NCBI GenBank assembly: GCA_002398365.1
Contig: DGYK01000011.1
Coordinates: 152,731 to 162,646, forward strand
DNA length: 9,916 bases
Source of the DNA: Flammeovirgaceae bacterium UBA5008
GTDB lineage: Bacteria; Bacteroidota; Bacteroidia; Cytophagales; Cyclobacteriaceae
Direction: 5' to 3'
Positions 1 to 6,136 of the stretch are shown here, one piece after another (the first letter of the stretch is position 1; every line of letters starts with the position of its first letter). The position numbers and the translations under genes were made by a program. The notes beneath the pieces were generated by a model. That model ran no database searches. It was given only the letters and a program-made list of their open reading frames with translations, and had not been told where the DNA came from.

Positions 1-15
1 GCTATCGGTAGTTTG

Positions 16-45
16 TGTTAGTCTAAACTGCTGTCCTTAGTTTAC
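16..45 (+). promoter_or_regulatory. Weak candidate promoter for the 152-aa gene
   Basis: TAGTTTAC at 38-45 matches the Bacteroidetes -7 consensus TAnnTTTG in its TA and the first two T positions. The nearest upstream TTTG is at 12-15, 22 bases away, which is slightly longer than the usual spacer. Initiation would fall around 50, leaving a leader of a few bases before the ATG at 57 or about 20 bases before the ATG at 69. The motif is degenerate and AT-rich DNA gives many such matches. Confidence 0.2.
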
Positions 46-56
46 AACTATTAACA

Positions 57-515
57 ATGTACGTAATTATGAACCCCATGCCCCGCCTCCTTCTCCTCAC
101 CACCCTTCTCATCCTCACCGCCACCTTATCACAAGCGCAAGTCATCTCGCATGATAGTCTGATAGGAGCGTGGGTGTGTAAAAAGACGGTAATGGCAGAA
201 GGGTTTTCATTAACACCTGCTGAATTAAAAATTCTAAATGAAAAGATAGTTGCTCTGCTGGTCGGGTCTGCCATGCAATTTAAAAAGAACGGATCGTTTG
301 AGTGGAAATTCCCACCCAACGCCCCGGCCATCGCTAATGATTTTAAAGAATTAAACGGTAAAGAGTGGATCATTGATACCGTGAATGATGTGATACACAT
401 CGGCAAGCCCAGCGAGAACCTGCTCATGTTCAGGATAGAGCAGGAGGCAGGTACTACCTATTTTATCATCGATGACTTTCCGGTGAAATTGCAGATGGAA
501 AAGCAATCACCTTGA
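57..515 (+). CDS. Small exported lipocalin-like protein
   Basis: This 152-residue protein has an N-terminal signal peptide: a leucine/threonine-rich hydrophobic stretch at about residues 9-25, ending in SQAQ, a good signal peptidase I site. The mature part starts with a short motif around DSLIGAWVCKK. It is followed by alternating polar and hydrophobic stretches typical of a small beta-barrel (FKKNGSFEWKF, EWIIDTVNDVIHIG, LLMFRIEQE, TYFIIDDFPVKLQME). The "S-L-I-G-x-W" opening followed by a measure of state and a small barrel is common in the lipocalin-like proteins of Bacteroidetes. I infer that fold but cannot name a family or ligand. In-frame ATGs at 57, 69 and 78 all keep the signal peptide, so the start is uncertain; 69 gives a more usual leader and signal-peptide length. 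A hairpin follows the stop codon by about 20 bases, so it is probably a single-gene unit. Confidence 0.75.
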   Translation: MYVIMNPMPRLLLLTTLLILTATLSQAQVISHDSLIGAWVCKKTVMAEGFSLTPAELKILNEKIVALLVGSAMQFKKNGSFEWKFPPNAPAIANDFKELNGKEWIIDTVNDVIHIGKPSENLLMFRIEQEAGTTYFIIDDFPVKLQMEKQSP

Positions 516-533
516 TACAAGCCACAGCAGCAG

Positions 534-560
534 TAACTCTACGGAGTTAGCTGATATTTT
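534..560 (+). terminator. Hairpin with a cUACGg tetraloop, terminator-like
   Basis: TAACTC (534-539) and GAGTTA (544-549) pair perfectly around the loop TACG (540-543). This gives C(UACG)G in RNA, a member of the unusually stable UNCG tetraloop class. The stem can be lengthened by AGC/GCT with a two-base bulge. A short run of T (557-560) follows seven bases after the stem. It lies 19 bases after the stop of the upstream gene, as expected of an intrinsic terminator, though the U-tract is short and displaced. Confidence 0.5.
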
Positions 561-575
561 AAATCGCTAATTTTA
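547..575 (+). promoter_or_regulatory. Candidate promoter of the DUF4262 gene
   Basis: TAATTTTA at 568-575 differs from the Bacteroidetes -7 consensus TAnnTTTG only at its last base. The -33 position holds only TTAG (547-550) with a 17-base spacer, so the upstream element is poor. Initiation would be near 580, giving a leader of about ten bases before the ATG at 590. The -33 side overlaps the hairpin at 534-549, so terminator and promoter are packed together. Confidence 0.35.
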
Positions 576-589
576 GAGCCGCTAACATA

Positions 590-1363
590 ATGAGTAAATC
601 TGAAGAACATAATTGCGATGATGATATAGAAATCCCTCGTAAAATTGAACAATATGGTTGGATGGTCATCATGATAGAAGCTACGGCTTACCTGCCTTCA
701 TTTGCCTATACCATCGGACTGTGGCAAACCTATAAACACCCGGAGATTATCTCATTTGGCTTAACTGTTAAGACACTGCACATTGTTTTAAACAATGCCG
801 GAGAACAAGTGAAAGAAGGGAAATCAATAGAGATCAATAAGACGTATCACGATTTTTTTGAAAGCAGTCGTACCAAATTTATCAAACTAGATCCCAAAAA
901 TATTCCGGATTATTTTGGAACAGCTATAAATTATTATAAAACAAGAGAATTCCCGGCTATTCAACTTATTTGGACAGACCGCAACGACCAATTCCCGTGG
1001 GATAAGAACTACGAAAGTGAATTTAAATTCAGACAGCCCCTGCTCGATAGAAATGCAAAATTTAAATTTCGGGAAGAGTGGAATTTGGGGGTTTTTACAA
1101 CAAGACAATTCTTAGATCTAAATAAGCCTATTCTTCGCGTGGTACATGATCATAATGGTGATTGGCAATTTTTAACAGGAGACCAACTTCTCCAAGACGC
1201 ACGATTAGTAACTCTGGCATCTGTAGTAGAAATGGATAATACCCTAAACGAAGTATTCAATCTGGACTATGGAGAAGCAGCGGAAAGAGAGAACATCGGT
1301 AAAAAATGGATTCGCAGCAAAGTACAAGATGATGAAGAAGAGAATGGTGATACCAAAAAATAA
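590..1363 (+). CDS. DUF4262 domain protein with Imm33/DUF2185-like C-terminal region
   Basis: This is a 257-residue protein with no signal peptide or membrane segment, so it is presumably cytoplasmic. Residues about 16-155 carry the DUF4262 pattern: YGWMVIMIE, then PSFAYTIGLWQTYKHPEI, then FGL, a leucine-rich helix (LHIVLNNAGEQVKEGK), and later FPAIQLIWTD, FPWDKNYE and QPLLD. Residues about 180-242 form a second unit with HDHNGDWQFLTGD, DARLVTLASVV, DNTLNEVFNLDYGEAAERE and a closing GKKWIR. From memory this tail resembles the DUF2185/Imm33-like segment that often accompanies DUF4262. That group is associated with immunity proteins, but no toxin gene lies next to this one, so an immunity role is only an inference. 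The last ~15 residues are acidic (DDEEENGD). The gene stands alone, followed by a strong hairpin at 1417-1440. Confidence 0.8.
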   Translation: MSKSEEHNCDDDIEIPRKIEQYGWMVIMIEATAYLPSFAYTIGLWQTYKHPEIISFGLTVKTLHIVLNNAGEQVKEGKSIEINKTYHDFFESSRTKFIKLDPKNIPDYFGTAINYYKTREFPAIQLIWTDRNDQFPWDKNYESEFKFRQPLLDRNAKFKFREEWNLGVFTTRQFLDLNKPILRVVHDHNGDWQFLTGDQLLQDARLVTLASVVEMDNTLNEVFNLDYGEAAERENIGKKWIRSKVQDDEEENGDTKK

Positions 1364-1416
1364 TCTGAGAAATAGAGAGCGATGAAGAGAATGTATGCAG
1401 TGGTAATCTTTTCGCC

Positions 1417-1440
1417 CTGTCAGGTGTTATCACCTGACAG
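1417..1440 (+). terminator. Perfect 10-bp hairpin downstream of the DUF4262 gene
   Basis: CTGTCAGGTG (1417-1426) and CACCTGACAG (1431-1440) are exact reverse complements around the four-base loop TTAT. The hairpin starts 53 bases after the stop. No T-run follows on this strand. On the other strand GCGAAAAG follows the stem, so there is no clear U-tract there either. Hairpins with a CCTGTCAGGT-type stem are, from memory, frequent behind genes in Bacteroidetes and usually taken as terminators. It could equally be a dispersed palindromic repeat. Confidence 0.5.
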
Positions 1441-1665
1441 CTACATGTTGTCCAATTAAATCTTTCTCCTTCACTTAATGTTTATCGAAGCCTTTCTCAT
1501 TGTTTTACTTACCCGCAGTATCTCACCTCGCACTCTGCAGCAAACTTTAGCAGCTCCACAATCGTTTCAGAAATTACACAACAAATCATCCTTCACACTT
1601 TTATTTTAAAGAACGCTGAAGTAACTTCCACACCAGAGAGACAACAATTATAAAACAACAGACAA
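1441..1665. other. Gene-free spacer with a repeat fragment
   Basis: About 225 bases with no open reading frame worth calling. The only recognisable content is the truncated copy of the ~110-bp repeat at 1507-1550. TTATTTTAAA (1601-1610) lies about 55 bases before the next start and could be a promoter -7 region, but no matching -33 element is seen. Confidence 0.5.
1507..1550 (+). repeat. Truncated copy A of the ~110-bp two-hairpin repeat
   Basis: This segment matches the first ~44 bases of the copies at 5673 and 6137 with scattered substitutions, through CTGCAGCAAACTTTAG, then similarity stops. The proximal stem is reduced to GCAG/CTGC plus partial pairs. The distal hairpin is absent. It lies 143 bases downstream of the DUF4262 stop and in the same orientation as the full copies. 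Confidence 0.65.
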
Positions 1666-2175
1666 ATGAGTAAAAGAGATTTTCTAATTCTGATGATCAA
1701 GTTATTCGGATTATATTCAGCAGTGGCGACTTTATTCTCTGTTTTACCAAATAATGTAATGTTTGCACTGGGCCATATTGATGCCGCAATGGTAGTTTGG
1801 GTATTAGCGGTAGTAACTATTACAGTTGGACTCTTTTGGTTATTAGTTTTTAAAGCCGACAAACTCGTAGACTTGTTAAAACTTGAAAAGGGATTTACAG
1901 ATGACAGAATCGATTTTGGCAACATTCAATCGCAAGACATACTAAAAACGGGAACTTTTGTAATCGGTGGGCTTCTCTTAATAAAAAGCATTCCCGCTCT
2001 ACTTACCCTTCTTTTCTGGGCGTTTAAAGATGATATGGCGGGATTGGAGTTTAGTGATAAAGATAAACTGAACTTAACCATCAGTTTTCTAAATGTGCTG
2101 CTCGGCTATTTTCTATTCTCAAATTATGACTTGGTTGCAAAACGACTGACAAAGAAGAAGAAAGAATCGGACTAG
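1666..2175 (+). CDS. Four-helix integral membrane protein, unknown function
   Basis: This 169-residue protein has four hydrophobic segments at about residues 6-28, 40-62, 96-119 and 137-157. They are separated by a charged cytoplasmic-type loop (KADKLVDLLKLEKGFTDDRIDFGNIQSQD, residues 63-91) and a shorter polar loop (KDDMAGLEFSDKDK). The C-terminus is strongly basic (KRLTKKKKESD), which by the positive-inside rule places it in the cytoplasm, with the N-terminus (MSKRD) also inside. The central amphipathic stretch between helices 2 and 3 is the only likely soluble site. I do not recognise a family; small proteins of this layout are common as unnamed membrane proteins in Bacteroidetes. The ATG follows an A-rich leader (ACAGACAA), normal for the group. 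It is followed ten bases after its stop by repeat copy B. Confidence 0.75.
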   Translation: MSKRDFLILMIKLFGLYSAVATLFSVLPNNVMFALGHIDAAMVVWVLAVVTITVGLFWLLVFKADKLVDLLKLEKGFTDDRIDFGNIQSQDILKTGTFVIGGLLLIKSIPALLTLLFWAFKDDMAGLEFSDKDKLNLTISFLNVLLGYFLFSNYDLVAKRLTKKKKESD

Positions 2176-2185
2176 TAACCACTAC

Positions 2186-2296
2186 TTCCCCGCAGCATCT
2201 TACCCCACCCGCTGCGGCAAACTTTAGCGTGTTGATACGATTATAGATTTGCACGCAGTGAGCCAGTCCCTTGCAGGAGACTCTGCGGAGAAATAA
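2186..2296 (+). repeat. Full copy B of the ~110-bp two-hairpin repeat
   Basis: Copy B starts 10 bases after a stop codon. The proximal hairpin pairs CCGCAGC (2190-2196) with GCTGCGG (2211-2217) around a 14-base loop. A linker with CAAACTTTAGCGTGTTGATA follows. The distal hairpin pairs AGTC with GACT around a loop containing CCTTGCAGGA, and beyond a six-base bulge pairs CGCAG with CTGCG. The last 46 bases (2251-2296) match copy D (5737-5782) at all but two positions. The copy ends in GGAGAAATAA, 45 bases before the next start codon. Confidence 0.85.
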
Positions 2297-2341
2297 TAGT
2301 GAGAGTTCTACTATTTTAGTGGTCAAATAAGTATACAATAC

Positions 2342-3037
2342 ATGAAAATACGGCTAACTCTGATCTCTTTACTTCTCGTGTATGGTTGCGTAGGAGTAGA
2401 AAAGAAGTCGTCACCAGATTGGAAAACGATAGAAGTGGGAGATTATTTGTTGGACTTTCCGGAAGACTTTACTCTAGAACCCGAGCAAGGTGAAGATTCG
2501 TATATAGGCAAAATAACAGGAGATAGCATCGAATTCTTTTTTGACTTTGGCTATTATTCAAGTACCCTGGGTGAAACATTGGAGGAATATTTAAAAGATG
2601 GTTCATGGCAGATGCACTTATCTTTTCGTTTTATGAAACCGGACATTACCTATGGTCCCAATAACTTTCCCAAAGTTGATATATTGGAAATTCGCCCTGC
2701 TACCCTACAAGATAGCACAGTGGGAGGCGGTTGTGATTATGTCGCCAAATGCAAACATGAACAAACCGAATTTGAATATCCGGTTTATATCCCTCGTGAA
2801 ATCAAGGAAATAAATTATGAAATTGACACAGTTGATAATCTCTATCGGAAGATCGTTTGGTCGAAAGACTCGCAAAAGGAAATAACGGGTATTTATGTTC
2901 GTGAATTATATCAACCAGATACTGTGATGAACAGCCATCAAGCGCTTTCAATGGCAACGAGTAACCTCACAGCCAAGCAGCAAGAAATTTCATTGAAAAT
3001 ATTCAGGACTGTGCGGCATAAGGAAAAAGGAATGTAG
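2342..3037 (+). CDS. Small exported lipoprotein, unknown function
   Basis: The first 16 residues form a lipoprotein signal peptide: MKIR, a leucine/isoleucine core, then VYGC with Cys16 as the predicted lipidation site. Tyrosine at -2 of the lipobox is slightly unusual but tolerated. The 231-residue protein then runs as an apparently mixed alpha/beta domain. A segment with WKTIEVGDYLLDFPEDF, SYIGKITGDSIEFFFDFGYYSS is a pattern I recall in unnamed small proteins of Sphingobacteriia, where a protein surface of this type (D-F-G-Y-Y-S) is conserved. Two further cysteines, C131 and C137, are close enough to form a disulfide in the periplasm. The end (LTAKQQEISLKIFRTVRHKEK) is a basic amphipathic helix. 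No enzyme motif is visible. The gene lies between repeat copies B and C, with its own leader and a weak -7-like TATTTTAG at 2312-2319. Confidence 0.8.
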   Translation: MKIRLTLISLLLVYGCVGVEKKSSPDWKTIEVGDYLLDFPEDFTLEPEQGEDSYIGKITGDSIEFFFDFGYYSSTLGETLEEYLKDGSWQMHLSFRFMKPDITYGPNNFPKVDILEIRPATLQDSTVGGGCDYVAKCKHEQTEFEYPVYIPREIKEINYEIDTVDNLYRKIVWSKDSQKEITGIYVRELYQPDTVMNSHQALSMATSNLTAKQQEISLKIFRTVRHKEKGM

Positions 3038-3062
3038 AGAAAACCTCTAGCGCCAAACTTAC

Positions 3063-3172
3063 TTCCTCGCAGCATCTTACCCCACACGCTACGGCAAACT
3101 TTAGCGTGTTGATATAGTTATTGGCATGCAGGGCCCTGGTTCCTTGTAAGAGCCTTGATCCAAACAAATCCC
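3063..3172 (+). repeat. Diverged copy C of the ~110-bp two-hairpin repeat
   Basis: The first ~55 bases are nearly identical to copy B, including CAGCATCTTACCCCAC and CAAACTTTAGCGTGTTGATA. The proximal stem has lost one pair (GCTACGG instead of GCTGCGG). The second half is much altered, but still aligns through TTGGCATGCAG and TTCCTTG, and still forms a short hairpin, GGTTC/GAGCC. The usual GACTCTGCGGAGAAATAA end is not kept. The copy starts 25 bases after the lipoprotein stop codon. It is the most decayed of the full-length copies. Confidence 0.75.
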
Positions 3173-3478
3173 AATAACTAGCTCGCGCTAACCAACCACT
3201 ATGGCATAGTTGCCAATTACTAACTTAGACACCATTAGCTGTTTGATAATCCTATCTTGTGCTAAGCATAACCGATTTCCTTAGCTCTTGTCATAAAATG
3301 GCTGTATATTATAGAAAGTTGGTTGGCACAACTTTTAAGGAAGCGCAGAATTGCAGGATATGGAAAGAAGTTAAAAGTTTAATCGGAGAGCCGCAGGTCT
3401 TATAAACACGGGAGGCACTTTGAAAAAAATTAATTGGAACAATACACTTATAAATAGCTTACTAACTTGGTAACAACA
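3173..3478. other. 305-base spacer before the DUF4403 gene
   Basis: No confident gene. It contains an odd palindrome ACTATGGCATAGT (3198-3210) and a weak hairpin AAAGTT/AACTTT (3315-3320 with 3330-3335). A 35-codon open frame runs from ATG 3298 to TAA 3405; I call it only as a possibility because it has no recognisable content and lies directly upstream of the gene. A weak promoter match is present near the end: TTTG at 3419-3422, then after 20 bases TACACTTA (3443-3450), which keeps TA and two T of TAnnTTTG. Confidence 0.45.
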
Positions 3479-5653
3479 ATGAAAACTAAAGCCATCTTTT
3501 CTCTACTCATTTTATCTTATCTCATTTTGCTGAGTTCGTGTAAGCATAAATTAGACAAGCCTCCATTGATCAGTAATCCTGCCAACTACCCTGCTTTAGA
3601 TAGCTCCACAATACATATACCGGTTCGTATTACTGCGTATTCTGTAAAGCGTGCTATTTTAAATAGCTTAAATAATCCGGTAGCATCCGGAAATACAGGC
3701 GACATTGGTATTAAGCTATTGGCAACCGAGCAAATATCAGAGGAAGAACTGGTGCAAGAACTGGTGAAACCGTATACACCGGGTTATTGGAAGGATGTGC
3801 ATGTTGAAAGCTTTGAAACAGTAAAAGAGGCAGCTAAGTGTTGGACAAAACCGTGGAAATGGCATAAGTGTTGGAAAGACGTAACGAAAAAAGTAATCAA
3901 AACAGTCAAAGTTTGGGTAGAACCTACGGAAGCGGTTTATCGATATGTATCCAAGCCGGTTACAAAACTCATCGACAAAGTCTATCCGGCCAATGCAAAG
4001 ATTAACTATATAGTTCATGTGACCGATGTGGATTTACGATTCAGCGGTAATCAAATACACACCACCACCTATTTCAACGTAAAACTGAGTCTGGATTACG
4101 AGCAAGCAGCTGTTCCGTTAGGACCAAAAATAAAATTGAAAGGTGCCTTAACCTGCGAATTAGAAGCGAAACTTGAACTGAAAACTTCTGTTTCCATCAA
4201 TGAAAATAAAGAAATTAAAGCTTCGCTGGATGAAGACGCTACCAATTTAACTTTCACGAAAATTTGTGTGCCGGGAGCTGTGGAGACGTTTGATATTGTT
4301 CAATATTTATATCCGTCTATTTTAGGTTCGCGAATGATATTAGATAAAGTTATTGACAAAACCGTAAATGATAAAATCATTGAAGCAATTGATAAAAACC
4401 AATCTAAACTAACTTTTAGAGAACAATACGAAAACATATCTGCGCAAATAAGAAAGCCAATGAGTATCGGTGAGAACCTTTGGTTATGTCCCAACATCGC
4501 ACAAGCTTATTTATCACCATTTAATGGACAAGGCGAAGGTTTACAAAACGAGATGAAAGTAACACTGGGCTTTAAGGCGTATCCTACCGTCTATTATACA
4601 CTCGACACACCGGCTGTTACAGGTCCTAAAATCATTCCGTTTTCAATTCAATCAATTGCAGATACGGGTGTGAGTTTAGTGGTTTCCAATCGTCTGGATT
4701 ATGGAATAGCTGCACAAAAAATAGATGTAGCATTAAATGATGCCATTGCTTCCTTGCGTTCAAATAATGACATTTTAGATAAGTGGTTACAAAAAAGAAA
4801 TTATTATGCGGGCAATGTGCAAATTTATCCAAGTGGAAAAAAGTTGGTGGTAGGAGTTGATATCATAAAAAGAAAAAATTCCAAAAAGCTCGTCACGTTG
4901 TATCTGTGGGCGATACCGGCCTATCACGAAGACAAATCATACTTTTATTTGGATGATATAGAGTTCACACTAGAAACAAAAAACTATCTTCTCAAGGCAC
5001 TAAAAAATGTGATTTCCATAGACGTGGTGGAAAAGGCCATTAAGAAAGAAATTGCGAAAAACACCGTGTTTGATGTTTCCAAAGAATATAAAATGATAAC
5101 AGATTCATTAAAGAACATCCAGTATGCAGCAAGTAGTATTGAGGTGACCGGTTCATTTGCGCCCATTCGGATAAGCCAGCTATTTCCTACCACAAAGGAT
5201 TTAGTAGTGTACGCCACGCTGAAAGGTGCTTTGAATGTTTCAATCAATCCGGTTCAACAACTGGCGAATGATAAGCTGGAGCCCTATAACCCCCAATGGA
5301 TTGGAATGAATGAAGAACTAAAGATTTCTGCAGAAGTAATTTCTGCGCCCGACCAATCAAAATTATTCAATATGACTAAAGCTTTTCACGAAGGACCCAT
5401 TCAACAGCCGAAGAGGGGAGATCTTTTTACAGTAAAAAGTCGCACGAAATTAAGTGCAAAACAAAATACAATCAAAGTGCCAAGCGAAGCAACATTTATT
5501 CCCGCTGTTAACATAGGCGACACAATTTACTTTCAGCAAGGCAATACGTATTCCTTTCGAATAGCTGAACTCAAAGACAAAACGATTCCGGGCGACACCA
5601 TTTTGATTCGTGATAACGCAGGAAACCTCAGTATGTATATTGTGAAGCAATAA
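3479..5653 (+). CDS. DUF4403-family lipoprotein, enlarged
   Basis: The ATG at 3479 starts a lipoprotein signal peptide with lipobox LSSC (Cys21); an in-frame TTG four codons earlier is less likely. The 724-residue protein opens its mature part with the DUF4403 pattern: SSTIHIPVRITAYSVKRAILNSLNN at 42-66, then INYIVHVTDVDLRFSGNQIHTTTYFNVKLSLDY and an FREQYENISAQIRKPMSIGENLWLCPNI stretch around 313-340. The same arrangement recurs in part later (VQIYPSGKKLVVGVDI, then VYATLKGAL), as expected of a duplicated elongated lipid-binding-like fold. I recall DUF4403 being grouped with such folds but am not certain. Residues 101-165 are an insertion rich in Trp, Lys and Cys (CWTKPWKWHKCWKDV). The total is longer than the ~450-500 residues I remember for the family, with an added C-terminal part from about 600. 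Probably anchored in the outer or inner membrane, facing the periplasm or surface. Function unknown. Repeat copy D follows by 20 bases. Confidence 0.8.
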   Translation: MKTKAIFSLLILSYLILLSSCKHKLDKPPLISNPANYPALDSSTIHIPVRITAYSVKRAILNSLNNPVASGNTGDIGIKLLATEQISEEELVQELVKPYTPGYWKDVHVESFETVKEAAKCWTKPWKWHKCWKDVTKKVIKTVKVWVEPTEAVYRYVSKPVTKLIDKVYPANAKINYIVHVTDVDLRFSGNQIHTTTYFNVKLSLDYEQAAVPLGPKIKLKGALTCELEAKLELKTSVSINENKEIKASLDEDATNLTFTKICVPGAVETFDIVQYLYPSILGSRMILDKVIDKTVNDKIIEAIDKNQSKLTFREQYENISAQIRKPMSIGENLWLCPNIAQAYLSPFNGQGEGLQNEMKVTLGFKAYPTVYYTLDTPAVTGPKIIPFSIQSIADTGVSLVVSNRLDYGIAAQKIDVALNDAIASLRSNNDILDKWLQKRNYYAGNVQIYPSGKKLVVGVDIIKRKNSKKLVTLYLWAIPAYHEDKSYFYLDDIEFTLETKNYLLKALKNVISIDVVEKAIKKEIAKNTVFDVSKEYKMITDSLKNIQYAASSIEVTGSFAPIRISQLFPTTKDLVVYATLKGALNVSINPVQQLANDKLEPYNPQWIGMNEELKISAEVISAPDQSKLFNMTKAFHEGPIQQPKRGDLFTVKSRTKLSAKQNTIKVPSEATFIPAVNIGDTIYFQQGNTYSFRIAELKDKTIPGDTILIRDNAGNLSMYIVKQ

Positions 5654-5672
5654 AGATCCCGACAACTATCAT

Positions 5673-5782
5673 TTCCCCGCAGAGTCTCGCCTCGGACTCT
5701 GCGGCAAACTGTAGTATGTTGATGCAGTTATGGTTGGCACGCAGTGTACCAGTCCCTTGCAGGAGACTCTGCGGAGAAATAA
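5673..5782 (+). repeat. Full copy D of the ~110-bp two-hairpin repeat
   Basis: This is the best-formed copy. The proximal hairpin is a perfect 10-bp stem, CCGCAGAGTC (5677-5686) with GACTCTGCGG (5695-5704), around the loop TCGCCTCG. The identical 10-mer GACTCTGCGG recurs at 5765-5774, so the proximal left arm could pair with either. The distal hairpin pairs GCAG...AGTC with GACT CTGC around CCTTGCAGGA, with a six-base bulge TGTACC. Starting 19-20 bases after the DUF4403 stop, it could also act as a transcription end, though there is no U-tract. Confidence 0.88.
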
Positions 5783-5801
5783 AAATCTTGATAGAAATTA
5801 A

Positions 5802-5841
5802 TAACTCAATTTTTTCTCATCTAACTCAGTTTTTTGTGATC
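5802..5841. repeat. Two-copy 20-bp tandem repeat
   Basis: TAACTCAATTTTTTCTCATC (5802-5821) is followed directly by TAACTCAGTTTTTTGTGATC (5822-5841). The two units differ at three positions. Each holds a T6 run. It lies 20 bases beyond the end of repeat copy D and may be a simple slippage or duplication product. Confidence 0.75.
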
Positions 5842-6019
5842 ACCGAACCTATTCCGAGGTATCCGCAGAATTCTTTACTTGCAGAAAAATCGTAGCACGC
5901 GTGCGCTGGCCCGAACGAAATCGCAGATTCATGAATGCCATAAAAAAAATAATTAAATGAATAAAGGCGGGCGTGTGAAGGAAAGTGGGTGGGAGCATCT
6001 TTCGTTCTTGAATTTTTTG

Positions 6020-6069
6020 GTTCTTTTTGTTTCAAGTGTTCCATCCCGCAAGGCGGGGACAAAAAGAAC
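6020..6069. repeat. Nested inverted repeat with GTTCTTTTTGT arms
   Basis: GTTCTTTTTGT (6020-6030) and ACAAAAAGAAC (6059-6069) are exact 11-bp reverse complements. Between them is a second, GC-rich hairpin CCCGC/GCGGG (6045-6049 with 6053-6057) with loop AAG. From memory, sequences with a GTTCTTTTTG...CAAAAAGAAC frame are scattered through many Bacteroidetes genomes and give rise to spurious short ORFs. It is probably a dispersed palindromic element. In transcripts of the + strand it would form a long stem. Confidence 0.7.
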
Positions 6070-6136
6070 GGAAAGAGAGAAATACTTGTACTATATAGTT
6101 GAACCTCATCGTGTCGTAACACTGAACTCATTTTTC

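Larger units (their letters stand above)
5783..6136. other. Gene-free repeat-rich stretch between copies D and E
   Basis: No gene is supported. The 84-codon frame at 5957-6211 runs through the palindromes and into repeat E, so I do not call it. Contents: a 20-bp tandem pair (5802-5841), the perfect palindromes GCACGCGTGC (5895-5904) and ATTCATGAAT (5927-5936), an A-tract (5942-5949), and the nested inverted repeat at 6020-6069. Confidence 0.6.

Noticed and set aside
1382..1459. A 25-codon open frame over the 1417-1440 hairpin.
   Set aside because: It is short and is built around the palindrome itself. Nothing supports translation.
2295..2315. AATAGT/ACTATT with a following T-run as a terminator before the lipoprotein gene.
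   Set aside because: The stem is only six bp and AT-rich with a nine-base loop, and it sits just upstream of a start codon, where the T-run can also be read as a promoter -7 element.
3381..3425. GAGAGCCG followed by an A-rich tail as the end of a group II intron.
   Set aside because: A domain V stem needs a complementary CGGTTC-type partner and a GAAA loop, which are not present. No reverse transcriptase lies upstream.
5826..6131. A 101-codon open frame on the - strand.
   Set aside because: It covers the same palindromes in reverse. It has no recognisable content and has no leader or partner gene.
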